A program made the position numbers and the translations under genes. Below the pieces are notes generated by a model that did not search any database, was not told where the DNA came from, and worked only from the letters and a program-made list of their open reading frames with translations. Below are positions 35,328-46,232 of a DNA stretch of 64,000 bases, in pieces. Source of the DNA: Acidihalobacter_A sp037381185 (GTDB lineage Bacteria; Pseudomonadota; Gammaproteobacteria; DSM-5130; Acidihalobacteraceae); contig NZ_JARRQY010000028.1 of the NCBI RefSeq assembly GCF_037381185.1, positions 1 to 64,000 of the forward strand, read 5' to 3'. Position 1 is the first letter of the stretch. Every line of letters starts with the position of its first letter.

Positions 35328-36656
35328 ATGACCGAAACCAAAATCATCGCCCTCGACGACGACCCCACCGGCTCCCAAACCGTCCACGGCTGCCTGCTGC
35401 TCACCCGCTGGGACGTCGATACGCTCAAAGAGGCTTTCACCGACGCTTCGCCGCTGTTCTTCGTGCTCACCAACACTCGCGGCATGGGCAGCGCACAGGC
35501 CGCAGACGTCACCCGCGAAGTCTGCCGCAACCTCAAGCAGGCGCTCGCCGCACTGGAACACGAAGGCCGTCCGATCAACCCGCTGATGATCAGCCGCTCC
35601 GACTCGACCCTGCGCGGCCACTATCCGGTGGAAACCGACGTCATCGCCGAAGAACTGGGCCCCTTCGACGCGCATTTCATGGTCCCGGCCTTCATCGAGG
35701 CCGGACGCATCACCCGCGACAGCGTGCACTACCTGATGGTGGACGGTAAGCCCGTACCGGTGCACGAAACCGAATTCGCCCGCGACTCGGTGTTCGGCTA
35801 CAAGCACAGCTACCTGCCGGACTACGTCGAGGAAAAGACCCGCGGGCGCATCCGCGCCGAGGACGTCGAACGCATCACGCTGGACGACCTCGGAACCGAC
35901 CTGCGTCCGCGCCTTTCAGAACTACACGGCAACGTCTGCTACGCAGTCGACGCCGAAACCCAGGCCGATCTCGACCGCTTCGCCGAGCAGTTGCTCGAAG
36001 TCGCCGCGCAAGGCAAGCGCTTCCTGTTTCGCAGCGCGGCCAGCATCATCACCGCGCTGGCCAAACTGCCGCCGCAACCCGTCCCCGCGGAAACGATGTC
36101 GGACTACGTGCGCGGGGGGCGCGCCGGAACCGTCATCGTCGGATCGCACGTGCGCAAGACCACGGAGCAGCTCGAACAGCTGTTGCAGCAGGACAGCACC
36201 GTAGCGCTCGAAATCGACGTCGCCCGCATCGACCCCGAACGCACGGCGCTGTTACAGGAAATCACCGCACGCGCCGCGCAGGCTCACGCCCAAGATCTCA
36301 CGCCGGTGATCTACACCAGCCGCGCCGAGCTGACCTTCGACGACCAGCAGACGCGGCTGGCCTTCGGCGAGCGCGTGTCGGCTTTCCTCATGGACGTGGT
36401 GCGCCGGCTGCCGCCAAGCATCGGCTATCTGATCAGCAAGGGCGGCATCACATCGAACGACGTGTTGTCGAGCGGTCTCGAACTGCGCGCGGCACGTGTA
36501 CTCGGCCAGATCATGACCGGTTGTTCCGTGGTGCGCTGCCCTGCCGACCACCCCCGCTTCCCGGACCTGCCGGTGGTGATTTTCCCCGGTAACGTCGGCG
36601 ATACGCAGGCGTTGGCCGAAGCGTATCGTCGCCTCAGCGGCACCTCTTGCCAATAG
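35328..36656 (+). CDS. Four-carbon acid sugar kinase family protein (DUF1537, OtnK-like)
   Basis: A 442-residue two-domain kinase. The N-terminal domain begins IIALDDDPTGSQTVHG, the substrate-binding signature, with SRSDSTLRGHYPVE. The C-terminal nucleotide-binding domain has GSHVRKTTEQL, YLISKGGITSNDVLSSGL and a PVVIFPGNVGD end. The family phosphorylates sugar acids such as D-erythronate, L-threonate and 3-oxo-isoapionate. I use ATG 35328; a GTG at 35301 is in frame but the ribosome site is weak at both. Its dehydrogenase and decarboxylase partners are not in this window. Confidence 0.88.
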   Translation: MTETKIIALDDDPTGSQTVHGCLLLTRWDVDTLKEAFTDASPLFFVLTNTRGMGSAQAADVTREVCRNLKQALAALEHEGRPINPLMISRSDSTLRGHYPVETDVIAEELGPFDAHFMVPAFIEAGRITRDSVHYLMVDGKPVPVHETEFARDSVFGYKHSYLPDYVEEKTRGRIRAEDVERITLDDLGTDLRPRLSELHGNVCYAVDAETQADLDRFAEQLLEVAAQGKRFLFRSAASIITALAKLPPQPVPAETMSDYVRGGRAGTVIVGSHVRKTTEQLEQLLQQDSTVALEIDVARIDPERTALLQEITARAAQAHAQDLTPVIYTSRAELTFDDQQTRLAFGERVSAFLMDVVRRLPPSIGYLISKGGITSNDVLSSGLELRAARVLGQIMTGCSVVRCPADHPRFPDLPVVIFPGNVGDTQALAEAYRRLSGTSCQ

Positions 36657-36659
36657 ACC

Positions 36660-39101
36660 TCAGGCCAACCGCCGCAACGCCGCACGCGCCTGCTGCGCAC
36701 CAGTCATTTCCAGTGCACTGGCGGCTGCCGAGCGGGCCGCCATACCCGACAACCCGGATAGGCCTGCTCTCACAGCTGCAAGTGCCGGAGGGGTCATAGA
36801 CAACCGATTGATACCAAGCCCGACCAGCAGCCCGGCCACGACCGGATCGCCCGCCGCTTCGCCGCAGACCGACACCGGACGGTTCGTTTTACTGGCACCG
36901 TCGGCGACCATTCGGCACAGTTGCAGCACAGCAGGATGCGCCGAATCGTTGAAGCCGCCCAGTTCCCCATTGTTGCGCTCCGCGGCCAGCGCATATTGCG
37001 TGAGGTCATTCGTGCCAATGGAAAAAAAGTCCGCAGGGCCGGCGAAAGTCTCCGTCATCAGCGCCACCGCAGGCACCTCGATCATGATGCCCAACGGCAC
37101 TGGCCACAGATGATCGACAGCGCGTTCGACCAGGTTGCGATGCGCCCGCTCCAGAACTTCGCGCGCCGCGCACAATTCAGCAACCTCCGTAACCATCGGC
37201 AGCATGATACGCAGGTCAAGCTGATACCCAAGGCGCAGGAACGCACGGAGCTGTGTCTCGAATACATCCGGCGCGTTCAACAACGCCCGCAGACCGCGCA
37301 CCCCCAGATAGGGATTTTGCTCCGGCGCCAGATGCATGAACGGCAGCATTTTGTCCGCCCCGGCATCCAGCGCGCGTACGATAACCGGCTGCTCCTTCAT
37401 CGGTTCGACGATCTCCGCCAGCGCCTCTACCTGCTCGTCTTCCGACGGTGGAATGTCGCGATCGAGATAGAGCATCTCGGTACGCAGAAGCCCGATGCCG
37501 TAGGCGCCCGCCTCGACCGCCGCCTGCGCATCCCCGCGGCTTGCCACATTAGCCCACAATTCAACCTTCTTGCCGTCCTTCAACTTGACCACGCTGACAC
37601 GGTCCACCGTGGAGACCTCATCTCTGCGGGCGGCTTCCCGGCGCCGCAGCGGCGCCAGCATGGCCTCCTCTGGATCGCACCATATTTCGCCGGTTCCACC
37701 ATCTAGGGCGACTTTTTCCATGGATACATCCAGGTCGAAATCGCTCGCACCAACCACAGCGGGAATACCTGCCGCCCGCAGTACGATGCTCGCATGCGAG
37801 GTCGGGCCACCGGCTCGGTCGATCACTCCCAGCACCCGGCGGCGATCCAGCGCCGCCGCCTCCGATGGAGCCAGATCGTCAACCAGCAGGATTGAAGGCG
37901 ATCCACTTGCAAATTGCACAGGCCCATCGCCCAACATCACGCGCAGCACCCTGTCGCCAACATCGCTCACATCCCTCGCTCGTGCCCGCAGATAGGGTTC
38001 CTCAAAACCAGCGTAGATAGCGACGACCTCATCGATCGCCCGCTGCCAGGCAAGAGCGCCGTTCAAATGCTGTTCGCGAATAGCGCGTTCGGCGCGGCCG
38101 AGTAGCTCCGGATCCCTTAGCAAGGCCAACTGAGCGAGCATAATGTCGCCACCGGCCCGCTCACGGGCCATGCGCCCAAGCTCGACCTGGACCTCGTCGA
38201 CGGCGCGATACAAACGCGACCACTCCCTCTCAGGATCGTCGATGTGATGCTCCGGCACTTTCGGAACCGAGCGCAGCAGTCGTTCCGGCCGCCCGATCGC
38301 GATACCGGGGGACGCCGGCAAACCAGCCCCGGCTCTCGGTATCGACTGCTGGCGGCGCGGCTCTACCTCGACTGGTTCCGAAAGCAGCTCATACAGCGCG
38401 GCGACAGCCTGCCCTGCTTCCGGCCCCGATGCCGCCAAACGGACCGTGTCTCCACCCCGCGTGCCGAGCGCAACCAGCGCAGTCATGCTATCGGCCACAG
38501 CCTGCCTGGGCCTGTCCCCGGAAACGATGACGGAGACCCTGGCATCGAAACCTCTGAGCAGTGCAACCACCCGTGCTGCCGGGCGCATATGCAGTCCATT
38601 GGGATCCCGTAGTTGCACATCCAGCGTCGCGTCAGCGACAAGTTCGGAGTCCGTCCTCACCGAGGGTCCGTCAGGGACACCGCCGACCTGCTCGCGCTTA
38701 CCCTCAAGCGCAGTCTCGGCTTCGGCCTTCACACGCTCCAACGGAGCCCCAGCCGAAGCAGCCACTGCGGCAGCGATCGCCCCCTCGACGAAAGGAGCGG
38801 CACACAGGACCACACGGGCACAGATGTCGTCCGGCAGTAGACTGCAGGCAGTCTCGGCACTCAGAACGGCACTGCCCATGTCCATCAACACCAGGGTGCC
38901 CACTGAACTGTCCAGCGACTCTATCGCCTCCATGATGGCAGTAGCGTCGGTGCCGAGTTCACCGTGGTCAGTACCTACGCCGGCTGCGCACGCGATACGC
39001 GCCCGTGGTCCCGTCACCTGTCTGATCAACTGCTCGGTCGCTGCGGCGAGGATTCGGCTGTGCGACACCAAAACGATACCCACCTCTTCTGCCGCACTCA
39101 T
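36660..39101 (-). CDS. dhaM: PTS-dependent dihydroxyacetone kinase phosphotransferase DhaM fused to HPr and complete enzyme I
   Basis: An 813-residue multidomain phosphocarrier that delivers phosphate from PEP to DhaL. The DhaM IIA-like domain (about 1-130) has the phosphorylated His in VLVSHSRIL. The HPr domain (about 160-245) has His in PNGLHMRPAARV. The enzyme I domain (about 270-813) has the swivelling His in GGPTSHASIVLRAAG, the PEP-site VRALDAGADKMLPF and IEVPAVALM, and C-terminal VCGEAAGDP. E. coli DhaM has only a truncated enzyme I, so this version is self-sufficient. Its stop is close to the convergent DUF1537 gene; the start overlaps the dhaL stop (ATGA). Confidence 0.95.
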   Translation of the reverse strand: MSAAEEVGIVLVSHSRILAAATEQLIRQVTGPRARIACAAGVGTDHGELGTDATAIMEAIESLDSSVGTLVLMDMGSAVLSAETACSLLPDDICARVVLCAAPFVEGAIAAAVAASAGAPLERVKAEAETALEGKREQVGGVPDGPSVRTDSELVADATLDVQLRDPNGLHMRPAARVVALLRGFDARVSVIVSGDRPRQAVADSMTALVALGTRGGDTVRLAASGPEAGQAVAALYELLSEPVEVEPRRQQSIPRAGAGLPASPGIAIGRPERLLRSVPKVPEHHIDDPEREWSRLYRAVDEVQVELGRMARERAGGDIMLAQLALLRDPELLGRAERAIREQHLNGALAWQRAIDEVVAIYAGFEEPYLRARARDVSDVGDRVLRVMLGDGPVQFASGSPSILLVDDLAPSEAAALDRRRVLGVIDRAGGPTSHASIVLRAAGIPAVVGASDFDLDVSMEKVALDGGTGEIWCDPEEAMLAPLRRREAARRDEVSTVDRVSVVKLKDGKKVELWANVASRGDAQAAVEAGAYGIGLLRTEMLYLDRDIPPSEDEQVEALAEIVEPMKEQPVIVRALDAGADKMLPFMHLAPEQNPYLGVRGLRALLNAPDVFETQLRAFLRLGYQLDLRIMLPMVTEVAELCAAREVLERAHRNLVERAVDHLWPVPLGIMIEVPAVALMTETFAGPADFFSIGTNDLTQYALAAERNNGELGGFNDSAHPAVLQLCRMVADGASKTNRPVSVCGEAAGDPVVAGLLVGLGINRLSMTPPALAAVRAGLSGLSGMAARSAAASALEMTGAQQARAALRRLA

Positions 39102-39727
39102 GCCTCTAACTCCGCAACTTCTTGGGCCAAACTCGCAAAAAGCAACACGCTTGACGCTGCACCCGGGTCCTTGTGGCCAATGGCACGCTCGCCGAGATAG
39201 CTCGCCCGGCCTTTGTGCGCCACCAACGGCCTGGTCTGCTCGGCTCCGTCTGCGGCAGCCACAGCGGCAGCCTCGAGAGCTTTACGCAGATCACCATCGC
39301 CGACCAACGCGTCGACGGCCGGTGTCAGGGCATCGACCATTGTCTTATCCCCGGGCACCGCTTTACCGCGCATGCGCACTCCTGCCAGACCGGCAGCGAG
39401 AACCGTGTGCAGGGATGCAAGGTCCAGCGCCCGCGCATCACCAGCCGCCTTTGATGCCTCCAGAAAAAACGTCCCGTACAGCGGCCCCGAGGCTCCACCC
39501 ACGGTACTGATCAGAGTCATCGCGACCAGCTTGAACAGATCGGCAGGTGTTTCCGATTTCCCCTGCGCAATCTTCTCTCTAACTGCTTTGAAACCACGCG
39601 CCATATTGGCGCCATGGTCGCCATCGCCGATAGCGGCATCGAGTTCGGTCAGATGCTCTTGCTCGCGTTCAATCGATCCCGTCAAGCGCTCGATCCAACC
39701 GGCAAGCACGGAGACATCCAGCATCAT
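39098..39727 (-). CDS. dhaL: Dihydroxyacetone kinase subunit DhaL (ADP-binding)
   Basis: DhaL holds a tightly bound ADP that is rephosphorylated by DhaM and passes phosphate to dihydroxyacetone on DhaK. 209 residues. The Mg/ADP motif is seen as ELDAAIGDGDHGANMARGF, with GGASGPLYGTFFLEASKA and GDKTMVDALTPAVDAL and GRASYLGERAIGHKDPGA. It starts just after dhaK (stop at 39731) and overlaps dhaM, giving the order dhaK-dhaL-dhaM. Confidence 0.97.
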   Translation of the reverse strand: MMLDVSVLAGWIERLTGSIEREQEHLTELDAAIGDGDHGANMARGFKAVREKIAQGKSETPADLFKLVAMTLISTVGGASGPLYGTFFLEASKAAGDARALDLASLHTVLAAGLAGVRMRGKAVPGDKTMVDALTPAVDALVGDGDLRKALEAAAVAAADGAEQTRPLVAHKGRASYLGERAIGHKDPGAASSVLLFASLAQEVAELEA

Positions 39728-39730
39728 GGG

Positions 39731-40732
39731 CTACGCCCCCCAACGTAATGCCGGCGTCAGCACTGGCGCATCCCACGCCTGGCGCATGGCACCGGTCAGT
39801 CGCAAGAGCGTAATGGAAGCACCGGCCATTTCCAGACTGGTCGTATAGGAGCCCACCAAATGGCGACTTACCTTCAAACCATGCTGCTGAGCGATTTCAT
39901 ACGCCTTGCGGTAAAGGATATAGAGTTCGAGCAGCGGCGTTCCGCCCATGCCGTTGACGAACAGCAGAATCTCGTCACCTGCGCTGAATGGTAGGTCCTC
40001 CAGAATCGGCTCCATCAGCATTTCTGCCACGCGATCGGCGGGTTCGAGTTTGACCCGAGCCCGCCCTGGTTCGCCATGAATGCCAATGCCGAATTCCATC
40101 TCGTCCTCGGCAAGCGCAAAGCTCGGCTTGCCTGCGTGCGGTACCGTACATGGCGTCAGTGCAATCCCCATCGAGCGTGTCCCAGCGTTGACCTCCGTAC
40201 ACAGTGCCGTAAGCGTTTCGAGATCGGCTCCTGCTTCGGCCGCGCCGCCGCAAATCCTTTCTGCCAGCACGGTACCCGCGACCCCGCGCCGTCCGGCGGT
40301 GTACAGACTGTCCTTGACGGCAACATCGTCGTCGATGATCACCTGACGGACGTCCACACCTTCTGCCTGCATCAGTTCGGCGGCCATTTCGAAATTCATG
40401 ACATCGCCGGTGTAATTCTTGACGATGTGCAATACGCCTGCACCACCATCGACCGCTCTGGTCGCCGCCAGAATCTGATCCGGAGTCGGACTGGTGAATA
40501 CCGCACCTGGACAAGCCGCATCGAGCATGCCGCGCCCGACAAACCCACCGTGCAGAGGCTCATGCCCGCTGCCGCCACCCGATACCAGCGCGACCTTGCC
40601 CCGTACGGGGCCGTCGGCACGCATGATGTAGTCCGGCTCGCGGCACACCTTCAGCAGGTCGGCATGCGCAATCGCCATACCCTCCAGCGCATCGGTAACT
40701 ACGTCTTCCGGAGAATTGATGAACTTTTTCAT
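39731..40732 (-). CDS. dhaK: Dihydroxyacetone kinase subunit DhaK (substrate-binding)
   Basis: DhaK binds dihydroxyacetone covalently through a His. 333 residues from the ATG at 40732, with GGGAGGAG upstream. KKFINSPEDVVTDALEGMA is the family N-terminus, SGGGSGHEPLHGGFVGRGMLDAA the substrate-site loop, HIVKNYTGDVMNFEMAAELM a second conserved block, and GIGIHGEPGR carries the covalent-His region. First gene of the dhaKLM unit, 69 nt after glpF and behind a terminator hairpin. Confidence 0.97.
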   Translation of the reverse strand: MKKFINSPEDVVTDALEGMAIAHADLLKVCREPDYIMRADGPVRGKVALVSGGGSGHEPLHGGFVGRGMLDAACPGAVFTSPTPDQILAATRAVDGGAGVLHIVKNYTGDVMNFEMAAELMQAEGVDVRQVIIDDDVAVKDSLYTAGRRGVAGTVLAERICGGAAEAGADLETLTALCTEVNAGTRSMGIALTPCTVPHAGKPSFALAEDEMEFGIGIHGEPGRARVKLEPADRVAEMLMEPILEDLPFSAGDEILLFVNGMGGTPLLELYILYRKAYEIAQQHGLKVSRHLVGSYTTSLEMAGASITLLRLTGAMRQAWDAPVLTPALRWGA

Positions 40733-40769
40733 ATGCACTCCTCCCAATGGTCAGACCGACACTGAAAAC

Positions 40770-40792
40770 CCGGGCAGCCTGTCGCTGCCCGG
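40770..40792 (-). terminator. Terminator hairpin between glpF and dhaK
   Basis: CCGGGCAG/CTGCCCGG, an 8-bp perfect stem with a 7-nt loop, followed on the minus strand by GTTTTC. It lies directly after the glpF stop. It may separate glpF from dhaKLM, or lower dhaKLM expression by partial termination. Confidence 0.65.
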
Positions 40793-40800
40793 CCATATCG

Positions 40801-41718
40801 CTACGCATCCTTGGCAACGGATGCGTCGGCGACCATATCGTCGTCCTTGGTTTCCGGCGCAGCCGCCATCCTCGCCGCTAACGTATCCGCAATGAAGAAC
40901 TTGTAGAGCACCACAGCCAATGACCCGCCAACAAGCGGCCCCGCGATGGGCACCCACCAATAGCCGTGAGGTGCGGGGAAAGCATTCGCCCCCCACCCTG
41001 CCAGCCAGCAGAACAATCTGGGGCCAAAATCACGTGCAGGATTGATCGCATACCCCGAACCGGTACCGAAAGACATCCCGATCGCAGCCACGGCCATACC
41101 GATCATGAACGGCGCGAGATTGGCTCTCACGCCCACGTTCATGGAATCAATAATCGCCAGCACGGACAGCAACAGGAAGAACGTTCCCACCACTTGATCG
41201 AAAAAAGGCCCCAGCATGTTGGCACCGTAGTAGTTCGCTGGAAAGGTGGCAAAAATGCTGAATGTCGTCATTCCACCCGGGTCCGCGCGCGAAATCACCT
41301 TATGCGCCTGGTTCCACATATTGATCGCCGGAAAGTAGTCGGCGTAGACCAGCGCAGCGCCCGCAAATGCACCGGCGATTTGCGAGCCCCAGTAGGGCAA
41401 CACCTTACTCCAGGGGAAATCTCCCTTGACGGCGAAAGCGAAAGTCACAGCCGGGTTAATGTGTGCTCCGGTTACACCACCCGCCACATAGACGGCCATA
41501 GCGACGGCCATCGCCCAACCCCAGGTGATCAGCAGCCAGCCTGCGGCGCCGGCGAATATCGTCGGCGTTCGCCCGGACTCTGGAAGACCGACCACAGCTA
41601 CGGCCACTACACCGGCTCCAAATGCCAGCAGAACGAAGGTGCCAAAGAACTCGGCTAGCAGTTCGCTCCAAATGCTCTGAGCGCGCCAACCCGATTTAAC
41701 GCCCATTTTCACAGCCAT
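40801..41718 (-). CDS. glpF: Glycerol uptake facilitator (aquaglyceroporin)
   Basis: A membrane channel for glycerol, 305 residues, six membrane segments. The two NPA boxes are HINPAVTF and AINPARDFGPR; the Asp after the second box is typical of glycerol-conducting members. The start at 41718 has GGAGGAG upstream. It belongs to the glpF-glpK-glpD cluster, downstream of glpK. The acidic C-terminal tail (APETKDDDMVADASVAKDA) is longer than in E. coli GlpF. Confidence 0.95.
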   Translation of the reverse strand: MAVKMGVKSGWRAQSIWSELLAEFFGTFVLLAFGAGVVAVAVVGLPESGRTPTIFAGAAGWLLITWGWAMAVAMAVYVAGGVTGAHINPAVTFAFAVKGDFPWSKVLPYWGSQIAGAFAGAALVYADYFPAINMWNQAHKVISRADPGGMTTFSIFATFPANYYGANMLGPFFDQVVGTFFLLLSVLAIIDSMNVGVRANLAPFMIGMAVAAIGMSFGTGSGYAINPARDFGPRLFCWLAGWGANAFPAPHGYWWVPIAGPLVGGSLAVVLYKFFIADTLAARMAAAPETKDDDMVADASVAKDA

Positions 41719-41788
41719 GAGAGTCTCCTCCACTTCACTATTCGTAACCAAGCATTCGAACAGGCCGGCCCCTCAGTCAGGACAGTCA

Positions 41789-43288
<1,500 letters not shown>

Positions 43289-43361
43289 AGCAGATCTCCT
43301 CTGATCCTTGTAATGGTCAAGGGCCTGTTTACAGGCTCCAGTGCGGCCGACCGGCCGACTT

Positions 43362-44885
43362 TCAGGCTATTTCCGACTTCCTCCCCTGCCCGATGCCCGA
43401 CACAAACTCATCGATTCTGACGATCGTGTTCTCGGAGCAATGCAGACCGCGTTTGCTGCGTCGCCACAGAACGTCCGCGGCATCGCACGCCCATTCCTGG
43501 CGCACGAGATATTCGACCTCGCGTTCGGTCACGCCGCCACCAAGGTCCGCCCCAAGATCTGCGACACTGCGCGCGCCATCTAGCACGACCTCCGCAACGG
43601 AACCGTAGGACCGCGCGAACCGCTCCAGCAGATCCCCCAGCAAATGCGGATGGCGTAGTTTGAGTTCGGAGGCGTATTCCCACGGCGTCAATCCGCCCAT
43701 GTCTCCACCTGGCAGGGGAGACGTCGCCGTCCAGGAACTGCCCACGGACCGCCCCAACAGCGGCATCAGCTTTTCCAGCGCATGCTCGGCAAGACGTCTG
43801 AAAGTCGTGATCTTGCCGCCGAACACCGAAAGTAGCGGAGGCACCCCATCACCGCCCTCGGTGTGCAGAACGTAGTCGCGAGTAACAGCAGACGCGTTCG
43901 CACTGTGGTCATCGTAGAGAGGACGCACACCGGAATAGCAGTGAACAACGTCTTGCGCGGACAGCTGCGTGCGGAAATAGCGATTGACGCTCTCGCACAG
44001 ATAGACGACCTCATCTTCCGATGCTGCGACGTGCCCGGGCTCACCATCGAAGGCGATGTCGGTGGTGCCGATCAAGGTAAACGCAGATTCGTACGGAATG
44101 GCGAACACGATGCGTTTATCCGCATTCTGAAGAATGTACGCGTGCTCACCGGCATACAGGCGGGGAACCACGACATGGCTGCCCTTGATCAACCGCACCG
44201 ACTGCGTCGAACTCTTGCCCAGCCCATCCCTCAGGACCGTTTCGACCCAGGGGCCTGCGGCATTGACCATAGCCCTGGCCGCCACGGACTCGCGGCGGCC
44301 GGTAAAGCGGTCTTCGAGTTCGGCAACCCAGACGTCCCCCTGTCGCCTCGCTGACACCAGCTTCGTGCGTGTGCGAATGAGCGCTCCGCGCGCAGCCGCA
44401 TCCCGGGCATTCAGAACCACTAGCCGACTGTCGTCCACCCAACAATCTGCGTAGGTGAACCCCTTGCTGAACCCAGGGTTCAACGCAGCCCCGGCATCAT
44501 GCGTCGCAAGCCGCACCGCCTTGGATGCCGGCAGTCTGTTGCGACGTGCCAAATGATCGTAGAGAAACAGCCCCGCCCTGATCATCCAGGCCGGGCGCAT
44601 GCCGGCATCATGGGGCAGAACGAATTCAAGAGGCCAGATGATATGTGGCGCAATCTGCAGCAGGCGTTCGCGTTCCATCAATGCCTCGCGTACCAGCCTG
44701 AATTCGTAGTACTCGAGATACCGCAAGCCACCGTGGATCAGTTTCGTGCTAGCGGACGAAGTATGAGACGCGAGGTCATCCTGCTCGACCAACAGAACCG
44801 AGAGTCCGCGTCCCGAAGCGTCTCTCGCGATACCGGCTCCATTGATACCCCCGCCTACGACCAGAAGATCGATCACAGAGTTCAT
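43362..44885 (-). CDS. glpD: Aerobic glycerol-3-phosphate dehydrogenase
   Basis: An FAD-linked, membrane-associated enzyme oxidising glycerol 3-phosphate to dihydroxyacetone phosphate with quinone. 507 residues from the ATG at 44885 (GAGG upstream; a GTG two codons earlier is in frame). The FAD motif is LLVVGGGINGAGIARDASGRG, followed by SSASTKLIHGGLRYLEYYEF, with TTDIAFDG and SVFGGKITTFRRLAEHAL. It is the first gene of the glp operon, reading away from glpR. Confidence 0.97.
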   Translation of the reverse strand: MNSVIDLLVVGGGINGAGIARDASGRGLSVLLVEQDDLASHTSSASTKLIHGGLRYLEYYEFRLVREALMERERLLQIAPHIIWPLEFVLPHDAGMRPAWMIRAGLFLYDHLARRNRLPASKAVRLATHDAGAALNPGFSKGFTYADCWVDDSRLVVLNARDAAARGALIRTRTKLVSARRQGDVWVAELEDRFTGRRESVAARAMVNAAGPWVETVLRDGLGKSSTQSVRLIKGSHVVVPRLYAGEHAYILQNADKRIVFAIPYESAFTLIGTTDIAFDGEPGHVAASEDEVVYLCESVNRYFRTQLSAQDVVHCYSGVRPLYDDHSANASAVTRDYVLHTEGGDGVPPLLSVFGGKITTFRRLAEHALEKLMPLLGRSVGSSWTATSPLPGGDMGGLTPWEYASELKLRHPHLLGDLLERFARSYGSVAEVVLDGARSVADLGADLGGGVTEREVEYLVRQEWACDAADVLWRRSKRGLHCSENTIVRIDEFVSGIGQGRKSEIA

Positions 44886-45016
44886 CGCCACCTCGAATGT
44901 TCGATTTCGAAAATTCCACTCTCAAAACGAAAACCTTGGAATTCTGCAACACCTCTTGCTGAAAGCGCTTGTACGGCAATAGGCGAGGACAAGGTAGAGT
45001 GAAAAAAGAACGTAGT

Positions 45017-45055
45017 ACGAAAAATATATTTTCGTAAGCGAACATTTATTTTTCG
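45017..45055. promoter_or_regulatory. GlpR-like operator array between glpD and glpR
   Basis: An AT-rich stretch with alternating half-sites: ACGAAAA (45017-45023), TTTTCGT (45029-45035), CGAACA (45039-45044) and TTTTCG (45050-45055). TTTTCG-TAAG-CGAACA matches the E. coli GlpR pattern of TTCG...CGAA dyads. ACGAAAA-ATATA-TTTTCGT is a second perfect dyad sharing the middle half-site. It lies in the 307-nt divergent region, so it could control both glpD and glpR. Confidence 0.65.
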
Positions 45056-45192
45056 TACTCAGTCTAAAATTTAGTAGCGAATCAATATAAACTGATACGG
45101 CGCGACCAAAACCAGACAAAATCAGACCAAATCGTTGCAGAACCGCACGCATTTAGGCCACTCTGCGGGAATGAGATATACGAGAAACACGA

Positions 45193-46047
45193 ATGAAGGG
45201 GATGCCGTTGACTGAAACTCTGAACACCGGCAGGCGGCTGGACAGAATAGTGGAACTGGTCAGCAGTCACGGCTTTCTTACCGTGGATGCTCTTACCCGC
45301 CACTTTGAGGTAACTGCGCAGACCATTCGCCGCGACCTGAACCTGCTGGACAGCCAAGGAAGAATAAACCGCTACCGCGGCGGTGCAGGGCTTCCGTCCA
45401 GCATCGAAAACATGGAGTACACGCGCCGCCAGGTAGCCAATCTGGAAGCCAAACAGCGTATTGCCGCCCGAGCGGCGCAGGACGTACCCGAGCGCTCATC
45501 ATTATTCATCAACATCGGCACTACCACCGAACAGGTCGCACGCGCGCTGACCCGACACGCCAATCTCAGCGTCATTACCAACAACCTCAATGTAGCTATT
45601 ACGATGAGTCAGCGTTCCGACTGCCGCGTGGTGATGGCTGGAGGCAATGTGCGCAATCGAGACGGAGGCATCGTCGGCGCGACAACACGAGAGATGCTGG
45701 AACAGTTCCGCGCGGATATCGGCATCATCGGAATATCAGGAATCGATACCGACGGCTCACTATATGACTACGACATGGATGAAGTGGCCTGCGCCCAGGC
45801 CATCATAAGCAACTCACGGCGCGTGTTCCTCGTTGCGGACCATTCGAAGTTCGGCCGCCCAGCCCTCGTGCGGGTCGGTAGCCTCGGCCAGATCAGCGCG
45901 CTATATACCGACGCCCCGCCTCCGGCCGGCATCCGCGCCATACTCAACGCCCATGACGTAAAGCTCCACATTGCCACAGAAGAAGAGTCGAGCGACCATT
46001 TACCGCTCGACTCAAAGAAGAGGAACAAAACCGAGCAAACATACTGA
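45193..46047 (+). CDS. glpR: DeoR-family regulator, probable glycerol-3-phosphate repressor
   Basis: A 284-residue DeoR-type repressor. The N-terminal helix-turn-helix is RLDRIVELVSSHGFLTVDALTRHFEVTAQTIRRDLNLLDSQG; the C-terminal sugar-phosphate isomerase-like domain contains FINIGTTTEQVARAL, VITNNLNVAI and VVMAGGNVRNRDGGIVG. Divergent location from glpD-glpK-glpF and the GlpR-like dyads argue for glycerol 3-phosphate as inducer. The ribosome site is weak at the ATG, so the start could shift by three codons. Confidence 0.92.
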   Translation: MKGMPLTETLNTGRRLDRIVELVSSHGFLTVDALTRHFEVTAQTIRRDLNLLDSQGRINRYRGGAGLPSSIENMEYTRRQVANLEAKQRIAARAAQDVPERSSLFINIGTTTEQVARALTRHANLSVITNNLNVAITMSQRSDCRVVMAGGNVRNRDGGIVGATTREMLEQFRADIGIIGISGIDTDGSLYDYDMDEVACAQAIISNSRRVFLVADHSKFGRPALVRVGSLGQISALYTDAPPPAGIRAILNAHDVKLHIATEEESSDHLPLDSKKRNKTEQTY

Positions 46048-46232
46048 GACGATATTTGCGCCGAAGCTCCGCCACAGCGCCAATCAAGCCCCCATGCCAC
46101 GCTAGGAATGGCGCTCGGCGATAACCTAGAAAAACAGCTTCGCGGAGCGATCGTGCCGCCCCAGGCCGCAGACTCAGCCCGCACCCACCTCAATCGGTCA
46201 CGCATGAATCCGGCAACCGACCAAGCCGATCA

